A stretch of 16,828 nucleotides of DNA from assembly GCA_004524595.1 (NCBI GenBank), contig SDOA01000095.1, positions 1-16,828 of the forward strand. Direction: 5' to 3'. This document shows, in pieces, positions 7,042-13,350 of this stretch. Source of the stretch: Candidatus Thorarchaeota archaeon. GTDB lineage: Archaea > Asgardarchaeota > Thorarchaeia > Thorarchaeales > Thorarchaeaceae. Made by a program: the position numbers and the translations under genes. The notes beneath the pieces are model-generated. The model ran no database searches. It was not told the origin of the DNA and saw only the letters and a list, made by a program, of their open reading frames with translations. Within the stretch, counting starts at the first letter, position 1; every line of letters starts with the position of its first letter.

Positions 7042-7062
7042 ATCATATCCAATCGATATGAT
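7042..7062. repeat. Perfect 8-5-8 inverted repeat in the GNAT promoter
   Basis: ATCATATC (7042-7049) and GATATGAT (7055-7062) are exact inverted copies with a 5-base spacer. The repeat lies 26-46 bases upstream of the GNAT start and overlaps the position expected for its TATA box (ATATGATAATC on the minus strand). This is the usual place for an archaeal repressor operator. GATATGAT also occurs inside the padR operator array (10641-10648). Confidence 0.45.
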
Positions 7063-7206
7063 GGAAATAATCTAGTATTGACATTCAAAGTACAAACATG
7101 ATGATCATTACTGTGGAGTAACCGAAAGCAAACTGGTGAGTAAATAATACTACCCAAACCGAAGAGATTATGTATCTAATGAACAATAGTTAATATCGTG
7201 TAGACG

Positions 7207-7599
7207 ATGACAAAACAAGATGATGAATGGAAATTACAATTAACTCCAGAACAGTACAAAGTACTCCGACAGTGTGGAACAGAACCACCCTTTACAGGTA
7301 AGTATGTACATCATAAAGCAGACGGGACGTACGTCTGTGCAGGATGTGGTAATGAACTCTTTTCATCAGAAACTAAGTTCGAATCAGGTAGTGGATGGCC
7401 TAGTTTCTGGGACCAGCTCTCCGAGGAGGGTGTTGAGAGACGGATTGACAAGAGTCATGGAATGACAAGAATTGAGGTTGTCTGCAAGAAATGCGGCGGT
7501 CATCTGGGTCATGTCTTTGATGATGGACCAAATCCGACAGGTCTCAGATATTGTATCAATTCGCTAGCACTTGATTTCAAACCTGAGAAAACGGAATAG
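7207..7599 (+). CDS. msrB: Peptide-methionine (R)-S-oxide reductase
   Basis: This 130-residue protein is a complete MsrB, which reduces the R-epimer of methionine sulfoxide in proteins after oxidative damage. It has the two zinc CxxC pairs (Cys44/Cys47 in [11 protein letters not shown] and Cys93/Cys96 in [14 protein letters not shown]) and the conserved [11 protein letters not shown]. The [18 protein letters not shown] block carries catalytic Cys116 with its Arg, His and Asn neighbours. No signal peptide is present, so it is cytoplasmic, and no fused MsrA domain. I see no conserved resolving Cys at the usual position; Cys23 could serve. ATG 7207 has no strong SD; an A/T-rich stretch at about 7167-7180 is a possible promoter. 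It stands alone, convergent with the ABC permease gene. Confidence 0.95.
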   Translation: MTKQDDEWKLQLTPEQYKVLRQCGTEPPFTGKYVHHKADGTYVCAGCGNELFSSETKFESGSGWPSFWDQLSEEGVERRIDKSHGMTRIEVVCKKCGGHLGHVFDDGPNPTGLRYCINSLALDFKPEKTE

Positions 7600-7720
7600 A
7601 TACGAATTTGTCAGTCTAGATAGTACTACTGAAAGTTGTTGGACAGGCAGAGAGTTGTTTATTCCCGATGAGTGAACTCATTGATTTCGCTGTGGAATGG
7701 ATGCGATAGAATAGCGACTA

Positions 7721-7755
7721 TAAAAAAGGAAAAGCTGCGCCTTGAGAGGCACAGC
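7721..7755 (-). terminator. Hairpin plus U-tract terminator of the padR-ABC unit
   Basis: The minus-strand RNA reads GCUGUGCC, a 6-base loop, then GGCGCAGC (7755-7734): an 8-bp stem with one G-U pair. Next comes UUUUCCUUUUUUA (7733-7721). It begins 10 bases after the permease stop codon. The G-U pair becomes a C/A mismatch on the other strand, so the structure is built for the minus-strand transcript. Confidence 0.75.
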
Positions 7756-7764
7756 CAATGAGAA

Positions 7765-9057
7765 TTATTCTTTTCGAAGAGCCTCAACAGGATCTAGTTT
7801 GGATGCCCTCCATGCAGGATACAGACCAAAGACCACACTGACCACAACACCATAGAACATTGCCCAGAAGAGCAATTCAGGAGTGAGAACAGGGGTAATA
7901 GAACTAAATAGATTACTGGTACCGCCACCAAATCGACTCGAACCGAACATACCAAAACCACCACCCATGACTCCTGAGATGATGTTAGCTATTAGCATAC
8001 CAACTCCTATGCCAATCGCTCCACCAAGGATACCAATGAGCAATGCTTCACTCAAGAAGATACCAAGAACCGTTCTTCCCTTTGCACCAAGAGCTTTGAG
8101 AATACCAATCTCGCGAGTTCGTTCCATGAGTGATACTATCATGATATTCATAATACCAATTCCAGCAACCAGAAGGGATATTGCGGCAATACCTCCAAGC
8201 AGTAGTTCTACAGTTCCTAACATCACATCAATCGTTTCAAGAATGGATGTCGAAGATATGACATTAGCATCACCGTTAAAGAGAACCTCAATGTCGATTG
8301 TGACTGCATCGATAATAGCTTCATTATCAGACACAAGTTGAATTATAATAGAACTGACCTCTTCTGATTCGAAGAGAACAATGGCGGTTTCTATGGGGAG
8401 ATAAATACCAGAATCGCTGGGGCCACCTCCAAAGCTGGTCCCGCCAATCTCTCCAAGTACGCCAACCACAGTTACATTGATACTATTTTGATATGTGGCA
8501 CCATTCTCTCTGATAGTATAAGTGACTGTCAGTTGATCACCAACTTCAGCAAACAGAGTACCATTATTCCAAGGATTATAGACAGAATGACCAATGACCA
8601 CACTGTCATTTGGAGGGTTAGTGGGAATCTCGCCATACTCTGGTGTAAATGTTGTGGCATATATGGAACTGTACTCTGTATAGTTAATACCTGTCACTGT
8701 CAAATCTAGGACTGCTACTTCTGACTCTACTTTTCCAAAACCGCTCACAACAGCAGTTACAAGGTCGACACCATCAATCTCTCTAATGGATGCGGTATCA
8801 TTAACATACAAAGCAAAATCGTCATTGGTATCGCTTCCGGGGAATTGGAACAAACCCCCAGAAGTCACAACCAATGTATCGGTAGCAAATCCTTCTTGGA
8901 ATTGGTTTGTTATCGAAACTTGGAATCCCTGTGTGAAGGATAATAGGGCTACAATTGCCGCAATACCAATCACGATGCCAAGGGTGGTCAATCCAGAACG
9001 TAATTTTCGAAGACGGATTGCTGAGAGAGAATAAGAGAGTGTATCTTTCGCTTTCAT
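7765..9057 (-). CDS. MacB/FtsX-type ABC transporter permease
   Basis: This 430-residue permease has the MacB/FtsX layout. A first membrane helix at about 22-45 (GLTTLGIVIGIAAIVALLSF) precedes a large external domain at about 50-280, and three helices lie at about 285-320, 330-365 and 395-420. MERTREIGILKALGA after helix 2 and YPAWRASKLDPVEALRKE at the C-terminus are family hallmarks. Such proteins do not pump across the membrane directly; they use ATP-driven bending to extrude or release lipoproteins, peptides or drugs outside the cell. The external domain is Asn/Thr/Ser-rich. A Gly/Phe-rich loop (MGGGFGMFGSSRFGGG) between helices 3 and 4 is unusual. The ATG overlaps the ATPase stop (ATGA), and GAGGTG (9068-9063) is an SD inside the ATPase gene, so the two are translationally coupled. 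Confidence 0.92.
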   Translation of the reverse strand: MKAKDTLSYSLSAIRLRKLRSGLTTLGIVIGIAAIVALLSFTQGFQVSITNQFQEGFATDTLVVTSGGLFQFPGSDTNDDFALYVNDTASIREIDGVDLVTAVVSGFGKVESEVAVLDLTVTGINYTEYSSIYATTFTPEYGEIPTNPPNDSVVIGHSVYNPWNNGTLFAEVGDQLTVTYTIRENGATYQNSINVTVVGVLGEIGGTSFGGGPSDSGIYLPIETAIVLFESEEVSSIIIQLVSDNEAIIDAVTIDIEVLFNGDANVISSTSILETIDVMLGTVELLLGGIAAISLLVAGIGIMNIMIVSLMERTREIGILKALGAKGRTVLGIFLSEALLIGILGGAIGIGVGMLIANIISGVMGGGFGMFGSSRFGGGTSNLFSSITPVLTPELLFWAMFYGVVVSVVFGLYPAWRASKLDPVEALRKE

Positions 9058-9740
9058 TGCATCACCTCATCAGAATGTATGCTGCCGTCGAGGAGACGAA
9101 TGCTACGTCTTGCTCTCCTTCCAACATCGGGATCATGGGTTACAACAATCACGGTCATCGCGAACTCCCTGTTGACATCTTCAACTAGGTCCATAATCTC
9201 GTTGGCAGTAACACTATCGAGATTTCCTGTTGGTTCATCCATGAGCAAGAAACTGGGTTCTGTCACAAGTGCTCGTGCCACTGCAACACGCTGACGTTCT
9301 CCACCAGAAAGTTCAGAGGGCTTGTGATGCATTCTATCATCAAGTCCAACTTTTTCAAGCATCTGCTCAGCCTTTTGACGCCTTTCCAGGCCACGCACAC
9401 CTGCTATAGTGAGTGGCAGTTCAACATTTCCAAGTGCATTCAGGCGGCTTATCAAATTGAAGAACTGAAACACAAATCCAACTCGTTGTCTGAGTTCAGC
9501 AAGTTGATTGTCATTCAGAGCACTCACCTCTGTCCCCCTAATAGATAGAGTTCCAGAAGTTGGTCTATCAAGGGCTCCAATCATGTTGAGGAGTGTAGAT
9601 TTTCCAGATCCACTCGGGCCTAGAACAGATACAAACTCCCCAACTTCGACTTTGAAGGACACTCCACGAAGAGCATGCACAGGGACTGAGCCCATCTTAT
9701 ACGTCTTTTTTAGATCATTTACTTCAAGTACAGTTGTCAT
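9054..9740 (-). CDS. MacB/LolD-type ABC transporter ATP-binding protein
   Basis: This 228-residue ATPase is complete for the MacB/LolD/FtsE subfamily. Walker A is GPSGSGKS (41-48), the Q-loop is Gln92 in FVFQFFNLI, and the signature is ELSGGERQRVAVARAL (143-158). Walker B is FLLMDEPTGNLD with Glu169, followed by the switch His202 in VVTHD. LNMIGALDRPTSG and LIPRL-like LISRLNALGNVELPL are typical of the group. It powers the permease encoded just downstream as a homodimer on the inner face of the membrane. ATG 9740 has no SD. The promoter region holds a perfect 10-bp inverted repeat (9754-9780) that overlaps the expected TATA position, so the ABC pair may have its own regulated leaderless promoter in addition to read-through from padR. 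Confidence 0.95.
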   Translation of the reverse strand: MTTVLEVNDLKKTYKMGSVPVHALRGVSFKVEVGEFVSVLGPSGSGKSTLLNMIGALDRPTSGTLSIRGTEVSALNDNQLAELRQRVGFVFQFFNLISRLNALGNVELPLTIAGVRGLERRQKAEQMLEKVGLDDRMHHKPSELSGGERQRVAVARALVTEPSFLLMDEPTGNLDSVTANEIMDLVEDVNREFAMTVIVVTHDPDVGRRARRSIRLLDGSIHSDEVMQ

Positions 9741-9753
9741 TGTCTTTATTCTA

Positions 9754-9780
9754 CCTTTATCATTAATTGGATGATAAAGG
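9754..9780. repeat. Perfect 10-7-10 inverted repeat before the ABC ATPase gene
   Basis: CCTTTATCAT (9754-9763) and ATGATAAAGG (9771-9780) are exact inverted copies separated by TAATTGG. The repeat lies 14-40 bases before the ATPase start and covers its likely TATA element (TTAATGAT on the minus strand). No U-tract follows it on the minus strand, so an operator is more likely than a terminator for padR. GATAAAGG with the adjoining CTAGTT recurs at the padR start. Confidence 0.6.
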
Positions 9781-9799
9781 CTAGTTGGAAATGTTAGAT

Positions 9800-10561
9800 T
9801 CAGGAGTCGATCTTCTTATGGATTTTTTCAAGCCCGGTTGCAAAACGGTCAATTTCTCGAGAGAGTTCGGTTAGGACCTCATCAGAGGGATTAGTCTGAA
9901 TCACTCTTCGGAGAGACTCCATTGTCTTGAAGAGCTTCCTGATGGACAGCGACAGTTCCTTGTGGTATTCAGGATCGAGGAGTTGCAAGAAAGGAAAGGG
10001 AGCAAAGCTTGAATCTATCTTTGCTCGAAGCTCTCTACTTCGATCAATCTCAGTTTCAAGAAAAGCAACACCTTTCTCTGTAAGCTCATACCGCCTGGCA
10101 CGAGAGTCCCCTGTTGGAACTTCTTGAGTAAGCCCGTCCTGAAGGAGTGTCTTTAGTAGAGGATACATCGACCCAGGCTTTGGAGTCCACCGACCTTGCA
10201 TCTCTTCCTCTATTGCAGAAGTGAGTTCAGCGCCAGTCATTGGACCTTCTTTCAGTTTGTGTAACACGCGGTAACGTAGGTATCCTTTAGGGACTTTCGC
10301 AGTGTGTTGAATCCACTTGCTGATGGGACTCCTAAATCCCCTGTGCTCTATGAATGCCTCTAATTTCTCCTCTGAGAGATAGTATTTCTTTCCAACCTTC
10401 ACTAGGGGATTGATTTCATCAGGGAGCGGAGGTGGTAGATGTTCAAACTCCTCAGGAAGACCAAGCTCTTTCCATGTTACTGCCTTCTCTGGACTAGTAG
10501 CTCCAATCTCGCGGAGGGTTTCTATTAGTCGTCGGAAGGGATTGAACATGGTCATTTTCAT
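9800..10561 (-). CDS. PadR-like transcriptional regulator
   Basis: This 253-residue protein contains a PadR winged helix at about 95-170: GYLRYRVLHKLKEGPMTG, AELTSAIEEEM, then the signature PKPGSMYPLLKTLLQDGLTQ and the wing SRARRYELTEKGVAFLE. PadR proteins are dimeric regulators, often repressors of transporter or stress genes, that respond to hydrophobic small molecules. This one has a long N-terminal extension (1-90) with its own helix-turn-like AVTWKELGLPEEF and KKYYLSEEKLEAF. Its C-terminal helical region (175-253) is the usual PadR dimer arm. ATG 10561 is the first of three in-frame Met codons (10561, 10555, 10549); none has an SD. It lies 59 bases upstream of the ABC ATPase gene on the same strand, and an array of inverted repeats lies upstream of it, so autoregulation together with control of the ABC pair is likely. 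Confidence 0.88.
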   Translation of the reverse strand: MKMTMFNPFRRLIETLREIGATSPEKAVTWKELGLPEEFEHLPPPLPDEINPLVKVGKKYYLSEEKLEAFIEHRGFRSPISKWIQHTAKVPKGYLRYRVLHKLKEGPMTGAELTSAIEEEMQGRWTPKPGSMYPLLKTLLQDGLTQEVPTGDSRARRYELTEKGVAFLETEIDRSRELRAKIDSSFAPFPFLQLLDPEYHKELSLSIRKLFKTMESLRRVIQTNPSDEVLTELSREIDRFATGLEKIHKKIDS

Positions 10562-10566
10562 AGTCG

Positions 10567-10580
10567 AACTAGCCTTTATC
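10567..10580 (-). promoter_or_regulatory. Shared 14-base motif at the padR start
   Basis: GATAAAGGCTAGTT on the minus strand lies 6-19 bases upstream of the padR ATG. The identical 14 bases occur on the plus strand at 9773-9786, as the right arm and flank of the inverted repeat in front of the ABC ATPase gene. This is a candidate site for a regulator acting on both starts. Confidence 0.45.
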
Positions 10581-10618
10581 TTATTCGTGATGGCAATTGT
10601 GTAGCTTCATGTTAATAC

Positions 10619-10668
10619 TATCACATTTGATATCACGTGTGATATGATTTTATATCACATATGATATA
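10619..10668. promoter_or_regulatory. Operator array: three TATCA-N4-TGATA palindromes around a TATA box
   Basis: Three inverted repeats are packed in 50 bases. TATCA-CATT-TGATA spans 10619-10632. ATATCAC-GT-GTGATAT spans 10630-10645. TATATCA-CATA-TGATATA spans 10651-10668. All share TATCA-N4-TGATA. The first two overlap by 3 bases, and the centres are 12 and 22 bases apart, about one and two helical turns, so proteins would line up on one face. On the minus strand TATAAAAT (10653-10646) lies between copies 2 and 3, a good TATA box for padR with a leader of about 65 bases. A second TATA-like word (TTTATATA) lies at the outer edge near 10672-10665. GTAGCTT (10601-10607) and AAGCTAC (10671-10677) bracket the whole array as an outer inverted repeat. 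Confidence 0.7.
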
Positions 10669-10692
10669 TAAAGCTACAGTATGAATCATATA

Positions 10693-11055
10693 TTACCCGT
10701 AAGTGAGTGCTTTCACTCCAAAACCAATGATATAGGAACATTTCTTACAGACATATGCATAATTCTCCGTATGCGAGATTTTTAGAGCAATCTGTCTAAT
10801 ATCATCAATAGTAAGGAGCACATCACATTTAGGGCATTTTCCAACTTCTAATAGTGCACTCTTCAAATCAGAGATGAACTGCTCCTCATTTTCAACCAGT
10901 CTATCTTTGATAGCCTTCCAAGTTGAAGAGCAATCTTTGTACTTGGCACCTACAAGTTCGTGGATCTTACGATCTATTTCATTCCTGTTCCTAGGAGTCA
11001 CTTCAATTCCAATCTGCGAGAAGATATCTTTCATGTGTCGAAAATAGCAGGTCAA
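10693..11055 (-). CDS. Small conserved protein with C-terminal zinc ribbon, paralogue of 3010-3246
   Basis: This is a 120-residue protein that I do not recognise by name. Residues about 8-72 (MKDIFSQIGIEVTPRNRNEI ... CSSTWKAIKDRL ... GK) align with the 78-residue protein at 3010-3246. Residues 74-106 add a zinc ribbon: CPKC (74-77) and CKKC (103-106) joined by a helical segment. Zinc ribbons of this sort usually bind nucleic acid or partner proteins. The TTG at 11055 is chosen because AAGGTG is 6 bases before it and because the start M-T-C-Y-F-R then matches M-T-S-Y-F-K of the paralogue. A GTG nine bases further out overlaps that SD, and the ATG at 11034 has no SD. It lies upstream of padR on the same strand, with the operator array between the two genes. 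Confidence 0.75.
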   Translation of the reverse strand: MTCYFRHMKDIFSQIGIEVTPRNRNEIDRKIHELVGAKYKDCSSTWKAIKDRLVENEEQFISDLKSALLEVGKCPKCDVLLTIDDIRQIALKISHTENYAYVCKKCSYIIGFGVKALTYG

Positions 11056-11126
11056 ATGTATCACCTTGAGATTGTTATGTCAGAATATCCATAGTGATTC
11101 CTATCAAACTTTGCCCTAAGTCATCT

Positions 11127-11165
11127 TTTTTATAGTTAATTTTTCATGGTATTTCTATTGGAGGT
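11127..11165 (+). promoter_or_regulatory. Promoter and ribosome-binding site of the aldo/keto reductase gene
   Basis: TTTTTATAG (11127-11135) is a TATA element that would start transcription near 11155-11160. GGAGGT (11160-11165) is a full SD 6 bases before ATG 11172. The RNA would have a very short leader holding only the SD. Confidence 0.55.
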
Positions 11166-11171
11166 CTTAAT

Positions 11172-12170
11172 ATGAAGTATCGACGAGTTGGAAAAAGTGG
11201 CCTGAAGATAAGTGAGATCTCATTGGGTTCTTGGTTGACCTATGGTGGATCGGTTGAATATGAGCTAGCAAAGGAGTGTATGAACACTGCTGTAGACAAT
11301 GGGATTAATTTCATCGACTCTGCAGAGGTCTATGCCAAAGGTAAGGCCGAAGAGGTCATTGGTGAATGGCTTAAAGAAGAGACAGTTGACAGAAAGAAGC
11401 TGGTGATATCCAGTAAGGTCTTCTGGCCAATGAGTGAAGATATCAATGACTGGGGAAATAGTAGAAAGAATATTACGAATGCGATTGAAGGTACATTGAA
11501 TCGCCTAGATCTTGACTACATAGACATCTACTACCTGCACAGATATGACCACATGACTCCTGTGAGAGAGACCGTAGATGTCATGGACAGTCTGGTCAAA
11601 TCAGGTAAGATATTGTACTGGGGCACATCTGTCTGGACTGCAGCTCAATTAGAACGCGTGAATGCAGTGGCAAAGGAACAGCATAAGCACCAACCGATCG
11701 TAGAACAACCTCGATACAATATGTTCTCACGGCACATTGAGGTAGAAATATTACACGTGGGAAGGACTCACGGAATGGGATTCACTGTCTGGAGCCCACT
11801 AGCACAGGGTCTCTTGACTGGTAAATACAATGATGGTATTCCAGAGGGAAGTAGAGGTGCAACATCAGATATCATGAAAGGAGACCTTACTCCAGAGAAT
11901 ATTGCGAAAGTAAAGAAACTTGGTGATATAGCTACAGGCCTTGACATAACAACAAGTCAGTTAGCATTAGCATGGGTTCTAAGGAGACCTGAGATATCAG
12001 CAGCCATCATTGGAGCGACCAAACCTCAACATGTGATTGAGAGCGTTGGTGCTTCGGGCATTGAGCTGTCTGAGGACATACTTGAGCAAATAGAGAGGAT
12101 TTTAGACAATAAACCACAATGGCCTTCGACCTATGCACCAAACATCTACTACGAAGACAAAATGCGCTGA
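11172..12170 (+). CDS. Aldo/keto reductase, Kv-beta/YghZ-like
   Basis: This 332-residue NAD(P)H-dependent oxidoreductase of the (beta/alpha)8 AKR superfamily reduces aldehydes and ketones. The catalytic tetrad is visible: Asp49 and Tyr54 in NFIDSAEVYAKG, Lys82 in VISSKVFW, and His123 in YIDIYYLHRYD. The Kv-beta/YghZ subfamily is indicated by RRVGKSGLKISEISLGSW, DIYYLHRYDHMTPVRETV, PIVEQPRYNMFSR, GFTVWSPLAQGLLTGKY and the cofactor-binding end AAIIGATKPQHVIES. The length matches the subfamily. The start is fixed by a full GGAGGT at 11160-11165. It is likely a single-gene transcript; the next gene begins 123 bases later. The physiological substrate is unknown; methylglyoxal and other reactive carbonyls are typical for YghZ-like enzymes. 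Confidence 0.92.
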   Translation: MKYRRVGKSGLKISEISLGSWLTYGGSVEYELAKECMNTAVDNGINFIDSAEVYAKGKAEEVIGEWLKEETVDRKKLVISSKVFWPMSEDINDWGNSRKNITNAIEGTLNRLDLDYIDIYYLHRYDHMTPVRETVDVMDSLVKSGKILYWGTSVWTAAQLERVNAVAKEQHKHQPIVEQPRYNMFSRHIEVEILHVGRTHGMGFTVWSPLAQGLLTGKYNDGIPEGSRGATSDIMKGDLTPENIAKVKKLGDIATGLDITTSQLALAWVLRRPEISAAIIGATKPQHVIESVGASGIELSEDILEQIERILDNKPQWPSTYAPNIYYEDKMR

Positions 12171-12178
12171 ATGTGATG

Positions 12179-12209
12179 CTCATTAGGTTCTGTTAGGAGT
12201 TCTAATGAG
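12179..12209. repeat. Inverted repeat downstream of the aldo/keto reductase gene
   Basis: CTCATTAG (12179-12186) and CTAATGAG (12202-12209) are exact inverted copies with a 15-base loop, beginning 8 bases after the stop codon. G-U pairs could extend the stem by one on each side. No U-tract follows, so it may be an RNA 3'-end structure or a protein site rather than a standard terminator. Confidence 0.3.
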
Positions 12210-12293
12210 TGTAATAGAAATGATGTCCAATCGAAGACTTGGAGTCAGTTTCTAGGGAATATATCATTGATAACAAATAGAGGTGTTGATACT

Positions 12294-12749
12294 ATGAGCT
12301 TGGTAACAGAAATGAAGAGTTGGCTATGGATTGCAAGAGTCTGGATACTATTGTATCCTGTACTTCTCTTTCTTGGGATTCTGATGGGGACCTATTTTGG
12401 ACCAATTTACTATTGGTCAGTCATCGTAATTGGAGTGCCACTCGTTGTCATTCCGATGACATACAAGAACTTGGTTGGAGGAGGTTGCAGTCTTAGATTT
12501 CAGATCTGTGCATTGGTCAAAGGGATGCTTGCGGGAGTGGCCTTTATGGTTCTTTCACTTCTTGCAGAGACTTTTGTCTGGCAGAATCTAAGTGTAGGTC
12601 TTGGATGGAATCCTCTTTCGCTTGGACTTACACAAGACATCAGTTTTGTCTGGTTCTTCAGCGGTTTGATTGGTGGTGTTGGTGCTAGAATCGCCGAGGT
12701 CAGAGCGCAAACGAAACCTGCCAAAATTACTATTATTGGATTCGAATGA
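12294..12749 (+). CDS. Four-helix membrane protein, unknown function
   Basis: This is a 151-residue integral membrane protein not recognised by family. Hydrophobic segments lie at about 11-33 (LWIARVWILLYPVLLFLGIL), 38-57 (IYYWSVIVIGVPLVVIPMTY), 72-96 (CALVKGMLAGVAFMVLSLLA) and 117-134 (SFVWFFSGLIGGVGARI). A short cytoplasmic-looking tail follows (EVRAQTKPAKITIIGFE). ATG 12294 is chosen over an upstream in-frame start at 12267 because AGAGGTG (12279-12285) is an SD 8 bases before it. No catalytic or ligand motif can be seen. It lies between the aldo/keto reductase gene and another small membrane protein with no tight linkage to either. Confidence 0.7.
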   Translation: MSLVTEMKSWLWIARVWILLYPVLLFLGILMGTYFGPIYYWSVIVIGVPLVVIPMTYKNLVGGGCSLRFQICALVKGMLAGVAFMVLSLLAETFVWQNLSVGLGWNPLSLGLTQDISFVWFFSGLIGGVGARIAEVRAQTKPAKITIIGFE

Positions 12750-12836
12750 TTAAAAGGTCGAGAGCAGAACTTCAGAGCTTCTGGGAGGACTGCACTCTGG
12801 TGTCCAAGACTGTCCAACTAACAATGAACGGGTGCA

Positions 12837-12977
12837 TTGAACCTACATGAAAAAATCAACAAATCACAACAAGAGAGGATAGAAGAGTTCCGAATGAAAC
12901 TTGAAGACTTTGAATTTTTCAATGCTCCCAATATCTGGATGATAAAGTATTCTCCACAACCATTATGCGATACCTGA
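12837..12977 (+). CDS. Possible 46-residue ORF in a 290-base gap
   Basis: The gap 12750-13039 holds no longer frame. One frame from TTG 12837 reads a short peptide with protein-like composition: charged and helical first (KINKSQQERIEEFRMKLEDF), then FEFFNAPNIWMIKYSPQPLCDT and a stop. An in-frame ATG lies at 12894. No convincing SD precedes either start. It could be a small protein, a remnant of a longer gene, or chance. Nothing else is visible in the gap. Confidence 0.2.
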   Translation: MNLHEKINKSQQERIEEFRMKLEDFEFFNAPNIWMIKYSPQPLCDT

Positions 12978-13039
12978 TGACACGGAATACAAATATACTG
13001 ATTTGTGTATGATAATAATACAATCCGGAGTTGATATTA

Positions 13040-13249
13040 ATGGGAAAGGCTTTAGCTATCCTTGGTCTTCTACTGATAATTGTTGGAATTTTGCCTCTAA
13101 TTTTACCAATGGTTGGATTTGGTGAATATGCGGCTTACTTCTTTTTAGGAATGTACACACTCCCTATAGCGGGATACGACTTTTCTGAACTCATGCTCAT
13201 ACTAATGGGCGTTGGGTTCTTGCTTCTCGTCATTGGAGCACTAAAGTAG
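13040..13249 (+). CDS. Small two-helix membrane protein, unknown function
   Basis: This is a 69-residue protein, almost wholly hydrophobic. Helix 1 lies at about 3-26 (KALAILGLLLIIVGILPLIL) and helix 2 at about 50-67 (ELMLILMGVGFLLLVIGALK), joined by a loop rich in Gly, Tyr and Phe with a single Asp-Phe-Ser-Glu at its end. CGGAG (13026-13030) is an SD 9 bases before ATG 13040; an in-frame TTG at 13031 directly abuts that SD and is unlikely. Two strong hairpin terminators follow. The gene is therefore a compact monocistronic unit, which supports it being real and possibly well expressed. No function is recognised. Confidence 0.65.
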   Translation: MGKALAILGLLLIIVGILPLILPMVGFGEYAAYFFLGMYTLPIAGYDFSELMLILMGVGFLLLVIGALK

Positions 13250-13275
13250 TTTCTATACCAAAACATTGTGAGAAA

Positions 13276-13316
13276 TCAGGAGAGAGGATACTCCCCTCCT
13301 GACCCTCTTTTTTTTA
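13276..13316 (+). terminator. Hairpin plus U8 terminator of the small membrane protein gene
   Basis: TCAGGAG (13276-13282) and CTCCTGA (13296-13302) form a perfect 7-bp stem over a 13-base loop. CCCTC and then eight or more T residues (about 13308-13315) follow. It starts 26 bases after the stop codon at 13249. Confidence 0.7.
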
Positions 13317-13350
13317 GATTTCTACCAGAAACAAGAGCTATCAATAGATG

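Noticed and set aside
7668..7681. Palindrome ATGAGT-GA-ACTCAT in the MsrB/permease gap
   Set aside because: It is short, has no U-tract beside it, and lies between two converging genes, so no promoter would be expected there. I could not support a role.
7883..8341. A 152-residue frame on the plus strand rich in Pro, Ile and Ser
   Set aside because: It is the antisense shadow of the permease gene, whose membrane-helix pattern and family motifs are clear.
9787..9860. Plus-strand ATG shortly after the shared 14-base word at 9773-9786, mimicking a gene start
   Set aside because: The frame closes after about two dozen codons and is antisense to the end of padR. The shared word is better explained as a regulatory site.
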